Assembly: GCA_958298945.1 (NCBI GenBank)
Contig: OY282606.1
Coordinates: forward strand, 44,033,920-44,097,919
DNA from: Atherix ibis
Lineage: Eukaryota > Arthropoda > Insecta > Diptera > Athericidae
Length of the DNA: 64,000 nt
Reading direction: 5' to 3'
Part shown: positions 38,271 to 48,724 of the stretch, piece by piece
Numbering within the stretch: position 1 is the first letter of the stretch
How the letters are laid out: each line of letters begins with the position of its first letter
Notes under the pieces: generated by a model
Seen by the model: only the letters and a program-made list of their open reading frames with translations
Databases searched by the model: none
What the model was told of the DNA's origin: nothing
Position numbers and translations under genes: made by a program

Positions 38271-39487
38271 CGAGGGTCGTTCAATAAGTCCTTAGAAAAA
38301 GATGGAAAAAAACTGTTTTAATCTCCTTTTAGCTCTATACAATTTTCCAACCGTTTTTCCAAAATTTTTATCCCGTCCAAAAAATAGGATTTCGGAAGTT
38401 CTGCAAAATACTCATCCGTTTGAGCAATGACGTCCTCGTTGGAAGTGAACCGTCGTCCGTCAAGCCATTTCTTCAGATTGGGGAAAAGAAGATAGTCACT
38501 CGGAGCCAAATCTAGTGAATAAGCAACAATTCCATTCTCAATTCCACAATTTTGGCCATAGAAACAGCGCAGGTGTGCACACGCGCATTGTCCTGATGCA
38601 AGAGGATTTTTTTCTTCTTCAGATGGGGGCGTTTCTCTTTGATTTCCTCGCTCAACCGTTGCAATAACGACGCGTAATACGCGCCTGTTATTGTTTTTCC
38701 TTTTTCCAAGTAGTCGATAACAATGATGCCCTGCGAATCCCATAAGACCGTGGCCATCACCTTGCCGGCCGATGGCACAGTTTTTGCCTTCTTCGGAGCC
38801 CGTTCACCCTTGAAAATCCACTGTGATAACTGTCTCTTCGTTTCTGGAGTGTAGTAGTGTATCCAGGTTTCGTTCACAGTGACATATCGACGAAGGAATT
38901 CGGCAGGATTGCGATGAAAGAGTGCCAACATAGCCTCAGAGTCCACTTCACGATTGCGCTTATTCTCCTCTGAGAGCAAACGCGGCACCCATCTTGCCGA
39001 AATTTTTTTCACAGACAATTTTTCATGCAAAATTAAAGCGATTGTACCTTGTGATATGCCCGTGGCCTCAACTAATTCGCGCACTTTAATTCGCCGATCG
39101 TTCAAAATCAGATCGTGGATTTTGTCGATGATTTCAGGAGTAGATACCTCAACTGGGCGTCCTGAACGATGTTCATCTTTTGTGGATGAACGGTCACGTT
39201 TAAATTCATTCACCCAATTGTAAACCGTCGCAAACACAGGTGCAGATGTGCCATGAACTGCATCCAACTCGGCTTTGATTTCTTTCGGGCTTAAGCCTTT
39301 CAAATGGAGATGTTTGATGACAGCCCTAAACTCGCTTTTTTCCATTGTTATGCACAAATAAATATCGTTAACTTTAATCGTATGGAAAACAGCTTTCTTG
39401 TCGATAATGCTACTTACGAAAAAAATCTTTACCGACACTACGAGCGCAATTTCTCGGATTTTCTAAGGACTTATTGAACGACTCTCG
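38271..39487 (-). mobile_element. mariner element, degenerate copy 2
   Basis: A 1217-bp copy of the family at 30141, in opposite orientation. Terminal repeats CGAGGGTCGTTCAATAAGTC (38271) and GACTTATTGAACG-type complement ending at 39487, TA on both sides. The transposase is broken (see 38318-39345). Confidence 0.95.
38318..39345 (-). pseudogene. mariner transposase pseudogene, frameshift and D-to-N
   Basis: The transposase starts MEKSEFRAV at 39345 and keeps the LDAVHGTSAPV segment that the 30293 copy has lost. It is inactivated in several ways. The first catalytic Asp is replaced (VNETW instead of VDETW). A 10-bp deletion near 38523, after MELL, shifts the frame so that the rest of the C-terminal part (SDYLLFPNLKKW) is read in another phase. 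A further deletion removes the usual end after LKGD. Apart from these it is very similar to the 30293 copy. Confidence 0.93.
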
Positions 39488-40003
39488 TAACATAATTTTT
39501 ATTTTTATGATAAAACATTTTATTTTACAGGTTTTTTTTAAATATATTTTCACTAATTTTTAATAATTACGAGGTGTGGCTTCCGTCTAAAAAAAAACGA
39601 ACATAGCTGCAAACAGCTATCAAAGATACTTTTTGCTTATTGGTAAAAACTCCTTTTGACTCATTGTTGCCTTTCTTAAATATTTTATTAATTATTTCAA
39701 AGTGTGTGTGCAAAATTTTTTTAATAAAATAAAACGGAATTGATAGCGTTTGAACTCTATATAGAAGTGAACAAAATCACATGGCGAGAGTTAAAATTTT
39801 TAATTATAAAATAGTATCGATAGCAACATAGACCTATAAAATAAAATCTACGATTAAAAACAGAAGACTTATTTTTTATATCAACATGTTTCGATAGCTA
39901 GCAAGACCTACAAGAGTAGGATAAGGCCTCTTAACAAGAGTATACATTTTTTTATATATTGTATATAAAATGGAATCGATAGCAATCAAGACCTATAGAA
40001 CTA

Positions 40004-41002
40004 TGAGGTGTTGCAAAAAAGTAATGAGATTGATTTATTTTTTTTGTTGACAACAGTTTAATTTTTTTTTCATACATCAATGCTATCCTTTTCTAAGTAG
40101 GGTTTTTGAACAGCTATACATTGACGGAAGCGTCGTTTCACTCTTTGTAGTAGTGCTGGTAGACTTCAACTGGACTTCTATTCGTCGATTACACTCCATT
40201 GGATGTTCTCGACAATACGAAGATTACGTCCTTTCAAGGGATTAAGATTAGTTGATTAGGTTTTGCTGAGAAACCTCAGACATCCTCGTTAATGGAGTGG
40301 GCTTTGCGAGAAGGTGCGTTGTCATAATTTAGCATCCAAGTATATGTAATTTCTGATCCGGCGAGAAGAACACTTTTTCTGAGCTTTTTAAGAAGCTTTA
40401 ATTATAATCAATGATCTGATCTCACAAGAGCCCTACTCGTTCCACATTTTTATCAGTTTTCGATGTGGAAAGCCTCTTTGATTGACGGCCTGCACCACCG
40501 ACTTGTGGCAGCTTTTCGTATGTCCAAATCCAAGTGTCTACAATATTCAATCTGACGCAAAGAATTCTTATTCTGAACTTATTACTTACTACTCATAAGC
40601 TTTAATTTTAATTGACGGTCAGGGCTTACACTTGTTCCATATTCTTATCAGTTTTCGATGTTGAAGGCCTCCCTGAGTGAAGCTCGTCTTACATTTGTTA
40701 TCGGCCCTTCAGAAAAGCTTAATGGTCCCGAAATACTTGCGCTTTTAAAAAAGAATATTCCTCATACACTTGTTGAAACTCTTTATTCACCAAGCTTGGT
40801 TGCACCAAATTTTGATGTTCCATTTTTCATAACACAAAACCACAACTGCACTTATCATGGTTAATAGGGTCATGTAGTTTTTAGATGAGTATAAAACCTG
40901 TAAAGCACATCTAGAAGGACTAACGAGCAAGCTGTATGGAGCAGCAGTCCCCGCAGTATCGCTAGATTGATGTCAGATCGATCTTATTACTTTTCTGTTA
41001 CC
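40004..41002 (-). mobile_element. mariner-like relic with TIRs and duplicated module
   Basis: The left end GTGTTGCAAAAAAGTAATGAG (from about 40007) is an imperfect inverted match to the right end TAATAAG...TTACTTTTCTGTTACC (about 40978-41002); TA lies at both edges. Reverse-strand coding traces include YDNAPSRKAHS, matching the DNAPAHTAHS second-Asp block. The N-terminal module seen at 34901-36130 is present twice here (about 40430-40495 and 40625-40690). The reading frame is destroyed. Confidence 0.6.
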
Positions 41003-41271
41003 TATCATATCTAGATTAAAAAAGTATGTAAAAATATTTAAACCTAATTAAGATTGTTTAAATAGTGAAACCTCACATTCACTATGAGAAACATTTTGCG
41101 GACAAATTTTTTGAGTTTTTGTAATGACACATAGATGGCAGTATCTTTTAAAACGCTGACAGCAATTCTCTAAAAATATTATCCCAAGACACCTCTGGGG
41201 ACTAAATTTGAAAATGCTTTTTTTGATGGTAATTATTTTTTTGACAAACTATCTGTAGTTTTTTGTCAACT

Positions 41272-41332
41272 ATTGAATTTATTTATACTATAGTTTTTTT
41301 ATGAATAAGACAATAGTATAAATAAATTCAAT
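41272..41332. repeat. Perfect 20-bp inverted repeat (hairpin)
   Basis: ATTGAATTTATTTATACTAT at 41272-41291 and its exact complement at 41313-41332, separated by 21 bp. An RNA from either strand would fold into a 20-bp stem. No coding content. Confidence 0.9.
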
Positions 41333-41767
41333 CTTATTACGTCTGGGTATTTTTTTTTTGGACTTAGAAATTAAGTTTCAACAGAGGCGTATCGATCATT
41401 TTGATAGAGAAATATTTAGTAGATAATAAATCATAGAAGTTAAAAAAATTCAATAAATATAACGATAGCAGTTAAAAATTATATAAATTCAATTTATATG
41501 TGATAATAGTCCCAAGTACAATAAAATAAAAATTTTTTTTAAAAGTTAGACTAGAAAATATTAAGCCTATGAACAACTATGATATTGGATTGCTTGGAAA
41601 GTAATTTCGTTTTTTTCCAACAGAGGATTTAATTGTATTTTTTCACAACCAACTTCACACTTAAGCCGCATAATCACATGTATTTTGACAGCTGACATAG
41701 CAAGGCTGGCTTGTGAAAAAATTCGATTGATTCTGCATAGTAGTTTTTGGTTGATACCCTTCTAAAT

Positions 41768-42919
41768 ATGGAAAGTGAAAAACTGCATTTTCGGCTTATT
41801 TTACTTTTTTGCTATAGAAAAGATAAAAATGCTCTCCAAGCAAGAAAAAAATTTTCCGATGTGTATGGAAAAGATGTTTTAAAACATACAAAAATATGGG
41901 AAGCGCTTACAACACAAGGGGTTGAAAACAAGTACATACAAATTGTTAAAAATATATACAAGAACATGAAAGCGAAAATAAGAACAGAAAGAGTAGGTGT
42001 ATACTTCCCTATAAAAAGAGGAGTCCGACAGGAAGACCCACTATCACCCAAACTTTTCTCGGCGGTGCTTGAATATATATTTAGACGTCTCGAATGGAGT
42101 CAATATGGACTAAACATTAACGGAATGCAACTAAACCATTTAAGATTTGCAGACGATCTAATTCTAATCTCTGAAGACCCGAGAAGCCTGCAAGCAATGC
42201 TTGAACAGTTGGTATACGAAAGTGATAAAGTCGGACTTTCCATGAATAATACAAAAACCAAAGTAATGACTAATTCCGACCAAATCACCATTACAGTCAA
42301 CGGCAACAAAATAGAGTACGTCGATGAATATACATACCTAGGACAGATAATATCACCAAAAGACCTTACAACCAAAGAAATAAACAACAGAGTACAATTA
42401 GCATGGAAAAAATACTGGTCTCTTAAAGAAATTGTCAAAAACCCGCAGGTACCACTTAAAGCTAAGAAAAAAATATTTGATTCCTGTATTCTACCTATCA
42501 TGACATACGGATGTCAAACTTGGAGTCTAACAAAACAAAACTTACACAAACTAGAAACCTGTCAACACAGCATGGAGCGAAGTATGCTCAAAGTCAAGTT
42601 AAGAGACAAAGTAAAACTAGGAACATTACGTAACCAAACTAAAATTAACGATGTAACATACTGCATAAGAAAACTAAAATGGAGTTGGGCAGGTCATATG
42701 ATGAGGAGTAAACAAGAAAAATGGGCTAAGGATGCAACCGAATGGTGTCCAAGACAAAATAAAAGAAAGAAAGGGAGGCAGCTTCTGAGATAGGAGGACG
42801 ATATTCGGAAAATAGCCGGTGCTACTTGGAATAGGACGACTCATGACCGGAAAGTGTGGCAAGCTCTAGGGGAGGCCTTTGCGGAAACGCAAGACAATCT
42901 CAAAACCGGTGTCAATTAA
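41768..42919 (+). pseudogene. Chimeric frame: mariner N-terminus fused to RTE reverse transcriptase
   Basis: An open frame from the mariner ATG at 41768 reads ~36 mariner residues, crosses the insertion point in frame and continues into an RTE-clade reverse transcriptase up to a TAG at 42791-42793. RT motifs: GVRQEDPLSPKLF (fingers/palm), HLRFADDLILISED (catalytic FADD), VGLSMNNTKTKVM and ILPIMTYGCQTWS. After the TAG the same frame continues EDDIRKIAGATWNRTTHDRK to a TAA at 42917-42919, the usual RTE C-terminus. The TAG therefore appears to be a nonsense change of the Trp in a ...RWEDDI-type motif. Endonuclease and early RT parts are absent (5' truncation). Confidence 0.8.
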
Positions 42920-42983
42920 CATAAGTGATAGTAACTTTTTTCTAAGATTGTTAAATAAAGGCTATTATTATTATTATTATTAT
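41878..42983 (+). mobile_element. 5'-truncated RTE-type non-LTR retrotransposon
   Basis: Flanked by a 14-bp target-site duplication TATGGAAAAGATGT at 41864-41877 and 42984-42997. The 3' end is AATAAAGGCT followed by a (TAT)n tail (42963-42983), typical of RTE elements, which end in short tandem repeats instead of poly-A. It inserted in the same orientation as the host mariner. Confidence 0.9.
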
Positions 42984-42985
42984 TA
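42963..42985 (+). repeat. (TTA)n tail of the RTE insertion
   Basis: About seven TTA units directly before the right-hand target-site duplication. Confidence 0.9.
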
Positions 42986-43540
42986 TGGAAAAGATGTGTT
43001 AAGTTAGCGCCAGTGCCAAAACTGGTTTGCAAAATTTCGATTCGGCAATTTTGATCTCGAAGATGCACCACGTTCTGGAAGGGTAGTTGAAGCTGATGAA
43101 GACACAATAAAGGCATTAATTGATGCAAACCGGCGAATAACAACTCGTGAGATTGCTGAGAAATTAAATTTATCGAATTCAACCGACATATGGGTTCCTC
43201 ATCTTCTTACGGAAATAAATTTGTGCAGTCGCATTGACGTTTGTGATTTGCTTCTCAAACGCCAAGAAAATGACCTATTTTTGAAGCGTATCATCACTGG
43301 GGACGAGAAATGGATTGTCTACAACAATCTAAAGCACAACAGATCCTGAAGTTGAAAAGATAAACCGGCTCAAAGCACTTCGCAAGCCAATATTCATCAA
43401 AAAACAGTTATGCTATCTGTTTGGTGGGATTTCAATGGAATCGTTTATTTTGAGCTTCTACCGAGCAACACAACGATCAATTCTAATGTGTACTGTTATC
43501 AGTTGGACAAATTGAATGACTCATTTAAAGAAAAATGACC

Positions 43541-44201
43541 AATAAACTAAATTATTTAAATATATATTTAAATAATTTCTATACAATTTTCACTTAATTA
43601 AATACACAAATAATATTTTAGTAATCCTCTTCAGAAACTTATTTTATAATCAACTAACTAATATGCCTATCAATAAATATAAAAATATGTGTTTTTATTT
43701 TTAGTTGAAAAATCTTTTTGGGCATTTCTACTCTGGAGCGAGCCACATGGGCAAAGCAAGCATTTTCTAAATTTAATCCAACAACACTAAGCGATTGTTT
43801 TTTGGAATTATTGTGAAGGAATTATTGTAATGCGTTGAATTAGCACATCTTCTTCTTTATATTTACCGCTAAAAAGAGTTGCTTTTCTCACATTTTGGCT
43901 TAGTTTTTTAACAGCAAGTCTGGTTCTAATGCACAGCCTCGGCAGATCTAAATTTCGAAGGAGCGTTATTGGTGCACCAATTTTGAAATTTCAAATGTGA
44001 GGTGGCATTTTAGACGACTCCAATGAATTTAGAAACTTTATTAGATAGTTCACAGCTTGATACGCATCTTTAACTGTGTCAACCGATTTATATTTCGTTA
44101 GCCCTCATTTGAATCCGAACGTTTATTTTATTTAATAAAATCCGATCTTTCTGGAAAGCTAAAGCAAAGCGTTATTATTCAAGTTTCTTGTAATATTTGA
44201 G
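43541..44201. other. No gene seen
   Basis: A+T-rich DNA between the truncated mariner and a large hairpin. No frame or repeat supported. Confidence 0.5.
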
Positions 44202-44317
44202 AAAACCAAATTATAACCTGAATAATACGTGCAAAAATTTGCCATTGGGTGTGAGAATATTTTCTCACACCCATTGGCAAATTTATGCACGTATTATTCA
44301 GGTTATAATTTGGTTTT
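44202..44317. repeat. 116-bp near-perfect palindrome (hairpin, ~55-bp stem)
   Basis: The left arm runs from AAAACCAAATTATAACCTG at 44202. The right arm ends in CAGGTTATAATTTGGTTTT at 44317. By eye the ~55-bp arms differ at two positions (GCAAAAA/GCATAAA and CCATTGGG/CCAATGGG), with a loop of only a few bases at about 44258-44261. No transposase code or TA/8-bp duplication is visible. A second hairpin follows at 44324. Confidence 0.95.
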
Positions 44318-44323
44318 TTTTTT

Positions 44324-44353
44324 ACTTAAACATTGTAAAAACAATGTTTAAGT
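44324..44353. repeat. Perfect 13-bp hairpin with 4-nt loop
   Basis: ACTTAAACATTGT, AAAA, ACAATGTTTAAGT, six bases downstream of the large palindrome. No T-run or coding context suggests a known role. Confidence 0.9.
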
Positions 44354-45832
44354 TTTGAGACGAAAACAAAGAAAAACGGAAAAGAAATGCGGAAAAAAAC
44401 GCCAAAAACCGAAATTTTAATTGTTCCACTACCGCGTTATTTTGGCGGCAAGCTTGAGCGAAATGAATAACGTAGAAATACTAGCCATATCCAAAAACGC
44501 TTATATACAAATTTTTATGAGGATCTGTTGAGCGGTTAGGAGGCTATAGGGAAAATGGAAACAAACATTTGCTTTTATATATATATGTATAGATAGATAG
44601 ATAATCTTCTTAAATAAAAGGGACATAAATTTAAATTAATATTTATGCAAAAAAGAGTCTGCTATTTCTTTAATAAATTGTGTTCGAGAAAATAAAAAAA
44701 GGACAATAGAAAATAGCTTTTAAAATTCATATATGCAAAGGAAATTTTTTTTTATAAAAAGAATGGATCGATTACATCCCATTGGGTGTACATAAAAGTG
44801 TATTTGTATGTGAGTGTTCTATTTTCGTAAGGAAAATATCGATAAATAATCTTTGTTTGGACGTGCGTATTTACCTCGATTGTCCTGCGACAGAAATACT
44901 ATCCAATTTGATTGCAAAATGCACAAATAATAGAAAAAGAAAACGGAAAAATTATGTGTACGAAATAGTCATACTTGCTCATACATTCCCTGAATTATTG
45001 GTTAGGGGGAAGGGGGGTCAGAGCAGGCAAATAGTCATGCACGGACGATGACGTATCTAAGTCAAAAAAGTAATTAATGTTCAAGTGTTGCGCAAATAGA
45101 AAGGAACTTATTTAGAATTTATTTATACACTGACTGATGCATGAGTTTCAATTCAGATCCTGATCCTCTGACTGACTGGTGGTTCCCTTCTCCACTGGCG
45201 TTGAAATATTTTCTCGATTTCCATTCGATTTTGCTCGTGCGATATTTGAATTAGAAATGCCGTCGAATCTGTACCTTAGAGTCTATATCCATGAATGTAT
45301 GTATGTATATGGGCAGGATTCGAAGCTTTTCTATATTTTTTTCACCAATACTGCTGATCATATTGTAAGGTCTGAGAATGTCAGTTTATCAGAACGAATT
45401 ACTCATATAAATCAGTATGGAAAACGATTCAAGGACTTTGATAAATAAAAATATATTTATCGATATCAATCGAATGGTAGAGTACACTTATTCCTTTCTG
45501 GTTATTCTCATTCTTCAATCTTTGGAAGTTTTTTGCATTCTTTCTTATAAGATTTATTTCGAATTAATAATTTCCATCGTCAATTTGTTAAAGTTATTTT
45601 TGACAATAAAAAAAAATAAAATAATACTCTTAAAAATATTTATATTTTTAATTATAATTTTTTTACTTTCATTTTCTGAGCATAAATGACATTTCCATAA
45701 TAGGTAATAATAAAAGTAGTTATCCAGTTTGTACTTTGGTAAGTAAAGTTCAATAAAATATGTTTAAAATTCTGACTTTGATCATATTTGGATTTTATTA
45801 TATAATATTATATGAAATTTTTTATTACAATA
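44354..45832. other. No recognised gene; includes (TAGA)n
   Basis: Contains a short TAGA tract (44590-44603). Frames at 44782-45051 and 45179-45448 have no recognisable motifs. Probably intergenic. Confidence 0.4.
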
Positions 45833-45834
45833 TA

Positions 45835-47073
45835 ACAGTTCGGCTGAAAAGTTTATAAGGTAACACAGTAAAAATATTTTTTTTTTGCAAAATTCATTTT
45901 CATTATTCAACATAGTTGCCTTCGAGGGCGATACAGCGATTATAGCGATCTTCCAACTTTTCGATAAATAGGCCTCAGTTTCGGCAATCACTTCCTCATC
46001 GGTCTTAAATTTCTTGCCAGCGAGCATTCTCTTGAGGTCTGCAGACAGGAAAAAGTCGCTGGGGGCCAGATCTGGAGAATACGGTGGATGGGGAAGCAAT
46101 TCGTAGCCCAGTTCATTGAGTTTGTCCATCGTTTTCATCGACTTGTGACACGGTGCATTGTCTTGCACTTTTTTCTTCTTCACATGAGGCCGTTTCTTAG
46201 CGATTTCTTTCTTCAAACGATCCAATAACGCTATATAATAGTCGCTGTTGATCGTCTGTCCCTTCTGGAGATAGTCAATGAATATTATACCATGCGCATC
46301 CCAAAATACAGACGCCATCACCTTGCCAGCCGACTGTTGCGTCTTTCCACGCTTTGGATTCGGTTCGTCGCTCGCTCTCCACTCTGCCGACTGCCGATTG
46401 GACTCTGGAGTGTAGTGACGGAGCCATGTTTCATCCATTGTCACATATCGACGCAAAAATTCGGGTTTATTGCGCTTGAACAGCTCCAAACACTGCTCAG
46501 AATCATCAACACGTTGTTGTTTTTGGTCCACAGTGAGCTCACGCGGCAACCACTTTGCACACAGCTTTCGCATGCCCAAATATTCATGCGCGATATGTCC
46601 AACACGCTCTTTCGATATCTTCAGAGTCTCAGCTATCTCGCTCAACTTCACTTTACGGTCATTTAAAATTATTTTGTGGATTTTTTTGATGTTTTCTGCC
46701 GTAACCACCTCTTTTGGGTGTCCACTGCGTTCTGCATCAACTGTGCTCGTACGACCAGTTCGTAATTGACGAAACCAATATTCCACAGTTGAAATAGCTG
46801 GAGCAGAGTCCGGATAACGTTTGTCAAACCATGCTTTGGTTTCCACTGTATTTTTTTTCATCAAAAAGCAATGCTTTATCAATACACGAAATTCGTCTTT
46901 ATCCATTTTTTTTTCAATAACAAAAGTTTGCTTCACTCAAAATGCTATATCTCACGAACCAATCGACCGATTGACAGGAATCATTTGAAGGATGGTGCTT
47001 TGTGATAATTAAGTAGATTTTTGCAAGAGGCGCCATCTAGACGTCAACCTTATAAACTTTTCAGCCAAACATG
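45835..47073 (-). mobile_element. irritans-type (Himar-like) mariner, degenerate
   Basis: Left end ACAGTTCGGCTGAAAAGTTT at 45835 preceded by TA. The right end has the complement (AAACTTTTCAGCCAAAC, to ~47070) followed by ATGA, where the expected final bases and TA are altered, so the right boundary is approximate. The ends resemble the ACAGGTTGGCTGATAAGT termini of Himar1. The element encodes a broken transposase on the minus strand. A long hairpin begins a few bases beyond the right end. Confidence 0.9.
45903..46906 (-). pseudogene. Himar-like mariner transposase pseudogene
   Basis: Starts MDKDEFRVLIKHCFL at 46906. It follows the irritans-subfamily transposase closely: ILNDRKVKLSEIAETLKIS (HTH), VTMDETWLRHYTPE (Asp1), QDNAPCH (Asp2) and YSPDLAPSDFF (Asp3), with D34D spacing kept. 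Two defects are visible. Three residues (normally LFH) are missing directly before QDNAPCH. After ETEAYL a deletion of about 34 nt, estimated from the family length, shifts the frame, so that the proper end (RYNRCIALEGNYVE) is read in another phase and stops at 45903-45905. The unshifted frame runs on into unrelated sequence to 45782. Confidence 0.93.
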
Positions 47074-47078
47074 AAATA

Positions 47079-47164
47079 TAATATTATTCAAATAGTTGCT
47101 GTACTACTTCTATACAGGACTCGATCCTGTAAGAAGTAGTACATCAACTATTTGAATAATATTA
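47079..47164. repeat. 86-bp near-perfect hairpin
   Basis: Arms start TAATATTATTCAAATAGTTG at 47079 and end with the complement at 47164. By eye the ~40-bp stem has one mismatch and one bulged base, closed by a CTCGA loop around 47119-47123. The size and shape resemble an insect miRNA-type precursor, though a remnant of a palindromic repeat is equally possible. It abuts the right end of the Himar-like mariner. Confidence 0.9.
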
Positions 47165-47189
47165 AAATTAAAAAAATAATTTTTGGTGA

Positions 47190-47560
47190 CTTTTTTGCAC
47201 ATTTCAGGCTGTAATTCGGCCAGCACTTAACGGATAGTGATTTTTAAATAATCAAAAGTTTGAAAGATCTTTCCTTATATATAATTTTCCTAGAAAAAGT
47301 CTAACAATATCAAACCGCACCCCATCTTTTTGATATCATCAAATCGCAAAACTGCGTCTTCTGGAAACTTTTCGTGCAATTTATCGTATTGTGTACCTTT
47401 TGGTGCCATTTTTGCTAAAACCACATATAGTACAGAATAAAATCTTCAAATTCAGGGGAGAAAAATATGCTTATCATATGGGCACCGCGTAAAGATCTCC
47501 CAAAACAATTTTTGAGTTAGGTTTGGTCGTGAATATGCTGACGTAAAAACAGTGGTTTTT
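47190..47560 (-). mobile_element. Tc1/mariner-type transposase relic
   Basis: Reverse-strand frames show NMWF*Q followed by a DKLHEKFPEDAVLRFDDI-like stretch in a second frame, corresponding to WFQQDGATCHT...LREKFPGRVISRFGDI. Shared stretches such as CAGAATAAAATCTT link it to 2030-2400 and 7130-7640. Fully decayed. Confidence 0.55.
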
Positions 47561-48722
47561 CCCTCTCCTGTATTTATTATAAAAGTTAATGAAACATTAC
47601 ACTCTGTCGTTATCAGCACAAGACGGGAAATTCATAGTGGGAAAAGCACTTACGTTAGGTCAATTCACATGTCAGTTTATTTAAGGTTATGTTAAAAAAT
47701 AAATTAGGTCCTAAAGAGAAGCATTTATGTAAAGTCAATAAAGTAGAAGACTTCATTCAAATAAAATAAAAACTAAATTCCTTTTATTTTCACACCCTGT
47801 GGAACATAAAACGTATCTTAAATAAGAAACATTCCACAAAACGATGAAATATTAATCACTACACATACATTTACAGATGTCACCGTAATTATGAAGACAA
47901 ATTCATCTATTAAAAGCGCCACTAAAAAGCTGCAGAATTTAATAAATAATGTCGCAAAGTGTTATGGTATTGTATAAAAAATAAATTCTTGGGAATTCTT
48001 GGGTGTTGAAAGAGACGATGAAGGTATTAAAATTTGGAATAAAAAAAATTGATGAACGTTAAGTTCTACAGGAGTATGGCCAGTGACGACCAGACTCAGA
48101 GAACACCTTATGCTGCTAGGCATGCTTGTTACCAGCTTCATACGTTAATTGCGAGAGGGGTTCGAAGTGGGTGCAAAGTGGTGCTCTCATACATACCATA
48201 ACCAGAAAAAATGCATACCAAAACATTTAGAGAAAAAAGAAGACACCCAAAGGTGTTAATTTTCCATGGGAGAGGAAGAGAAGAAAAAAGAAGAAAGGAG
48301 ATGCAAAAAAGCAACAGAAAAATTACTGAAAGAACTAAAAGAAAATATTCCGGCAAAGGGGGGGGGGGATGTATAGGAAATGGTAAGGAATATATACAAA
48401 TTGGAAAAGTTAATATGTTCAGAAAAAGTAAGAAAAACAAATTAAACTGCCAAAGGAAACCGGAAGATATGGAAAAAGCTGAATCCGACCGTCGACGTTT
48501 ATGGGAGAGACTTATATGTTACTTTTCTCCCTGGCCTTTCCCAAAATCCTCCCTTTGACACTCCTTGACTAAATAATAATACAATAATACAACTGAACGA
48601 ACTTATAAAGCATAAAGCTAAATGAAGCAAAATCAGCGTATTTTATTTTTACCTACAGGAAATTTGATCCTGTATATATTACCATCAATAGATAAATTGT
48701 ATCTTTTGCCAATATAGTTAAG
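47561..48722. other. No recognised gene; contains an 11-base G run
   Basis: A purine-rich stretch at 48210-48520 keeps a basic, low-complexity frame open (115 codons) with no known domain. The G11 tract at 48358-48368 lies inside it. Composition bias is enough to explain the frame. Confidence 0.4.
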
Positions 48723-48724
48723 TA

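Larger units (their letters stand above)
41585..43540 (+). mobile_element. mellifera-like mariner split by an RTE insertion, 3' truncated
   Basis: The left end TTGGATTGCTTGGAAAGTAA at 41585 follows TA and resembles the end of the copy at 53460 (TTGGGTTGTCCGGAAAGTAA). The transposase starts at ATG 41768 (MESEKLHF). After residue ~36 it is interrupted by 1.1 kb of retrotransposon and resumes at 42998 with NWFAKFRFGNFDLEDAPRSG and TTREIAEKLNLSNS. The first catalytic block ITGDEKWIVYNN and SVWWDFNGIVYFELLP follow. The sequence stops near 43540 after KLNDSFKEK, so the second and third catalytic Asp and the right end are missing. Confidence 0.85.

Noticed and set aside
48211..48558. 115-codon Lys/Arg-rich plus-strand frame with a Gly run
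   Set aside because: Purine-rich low-complexity DNA including G11; composition explains the open frame.
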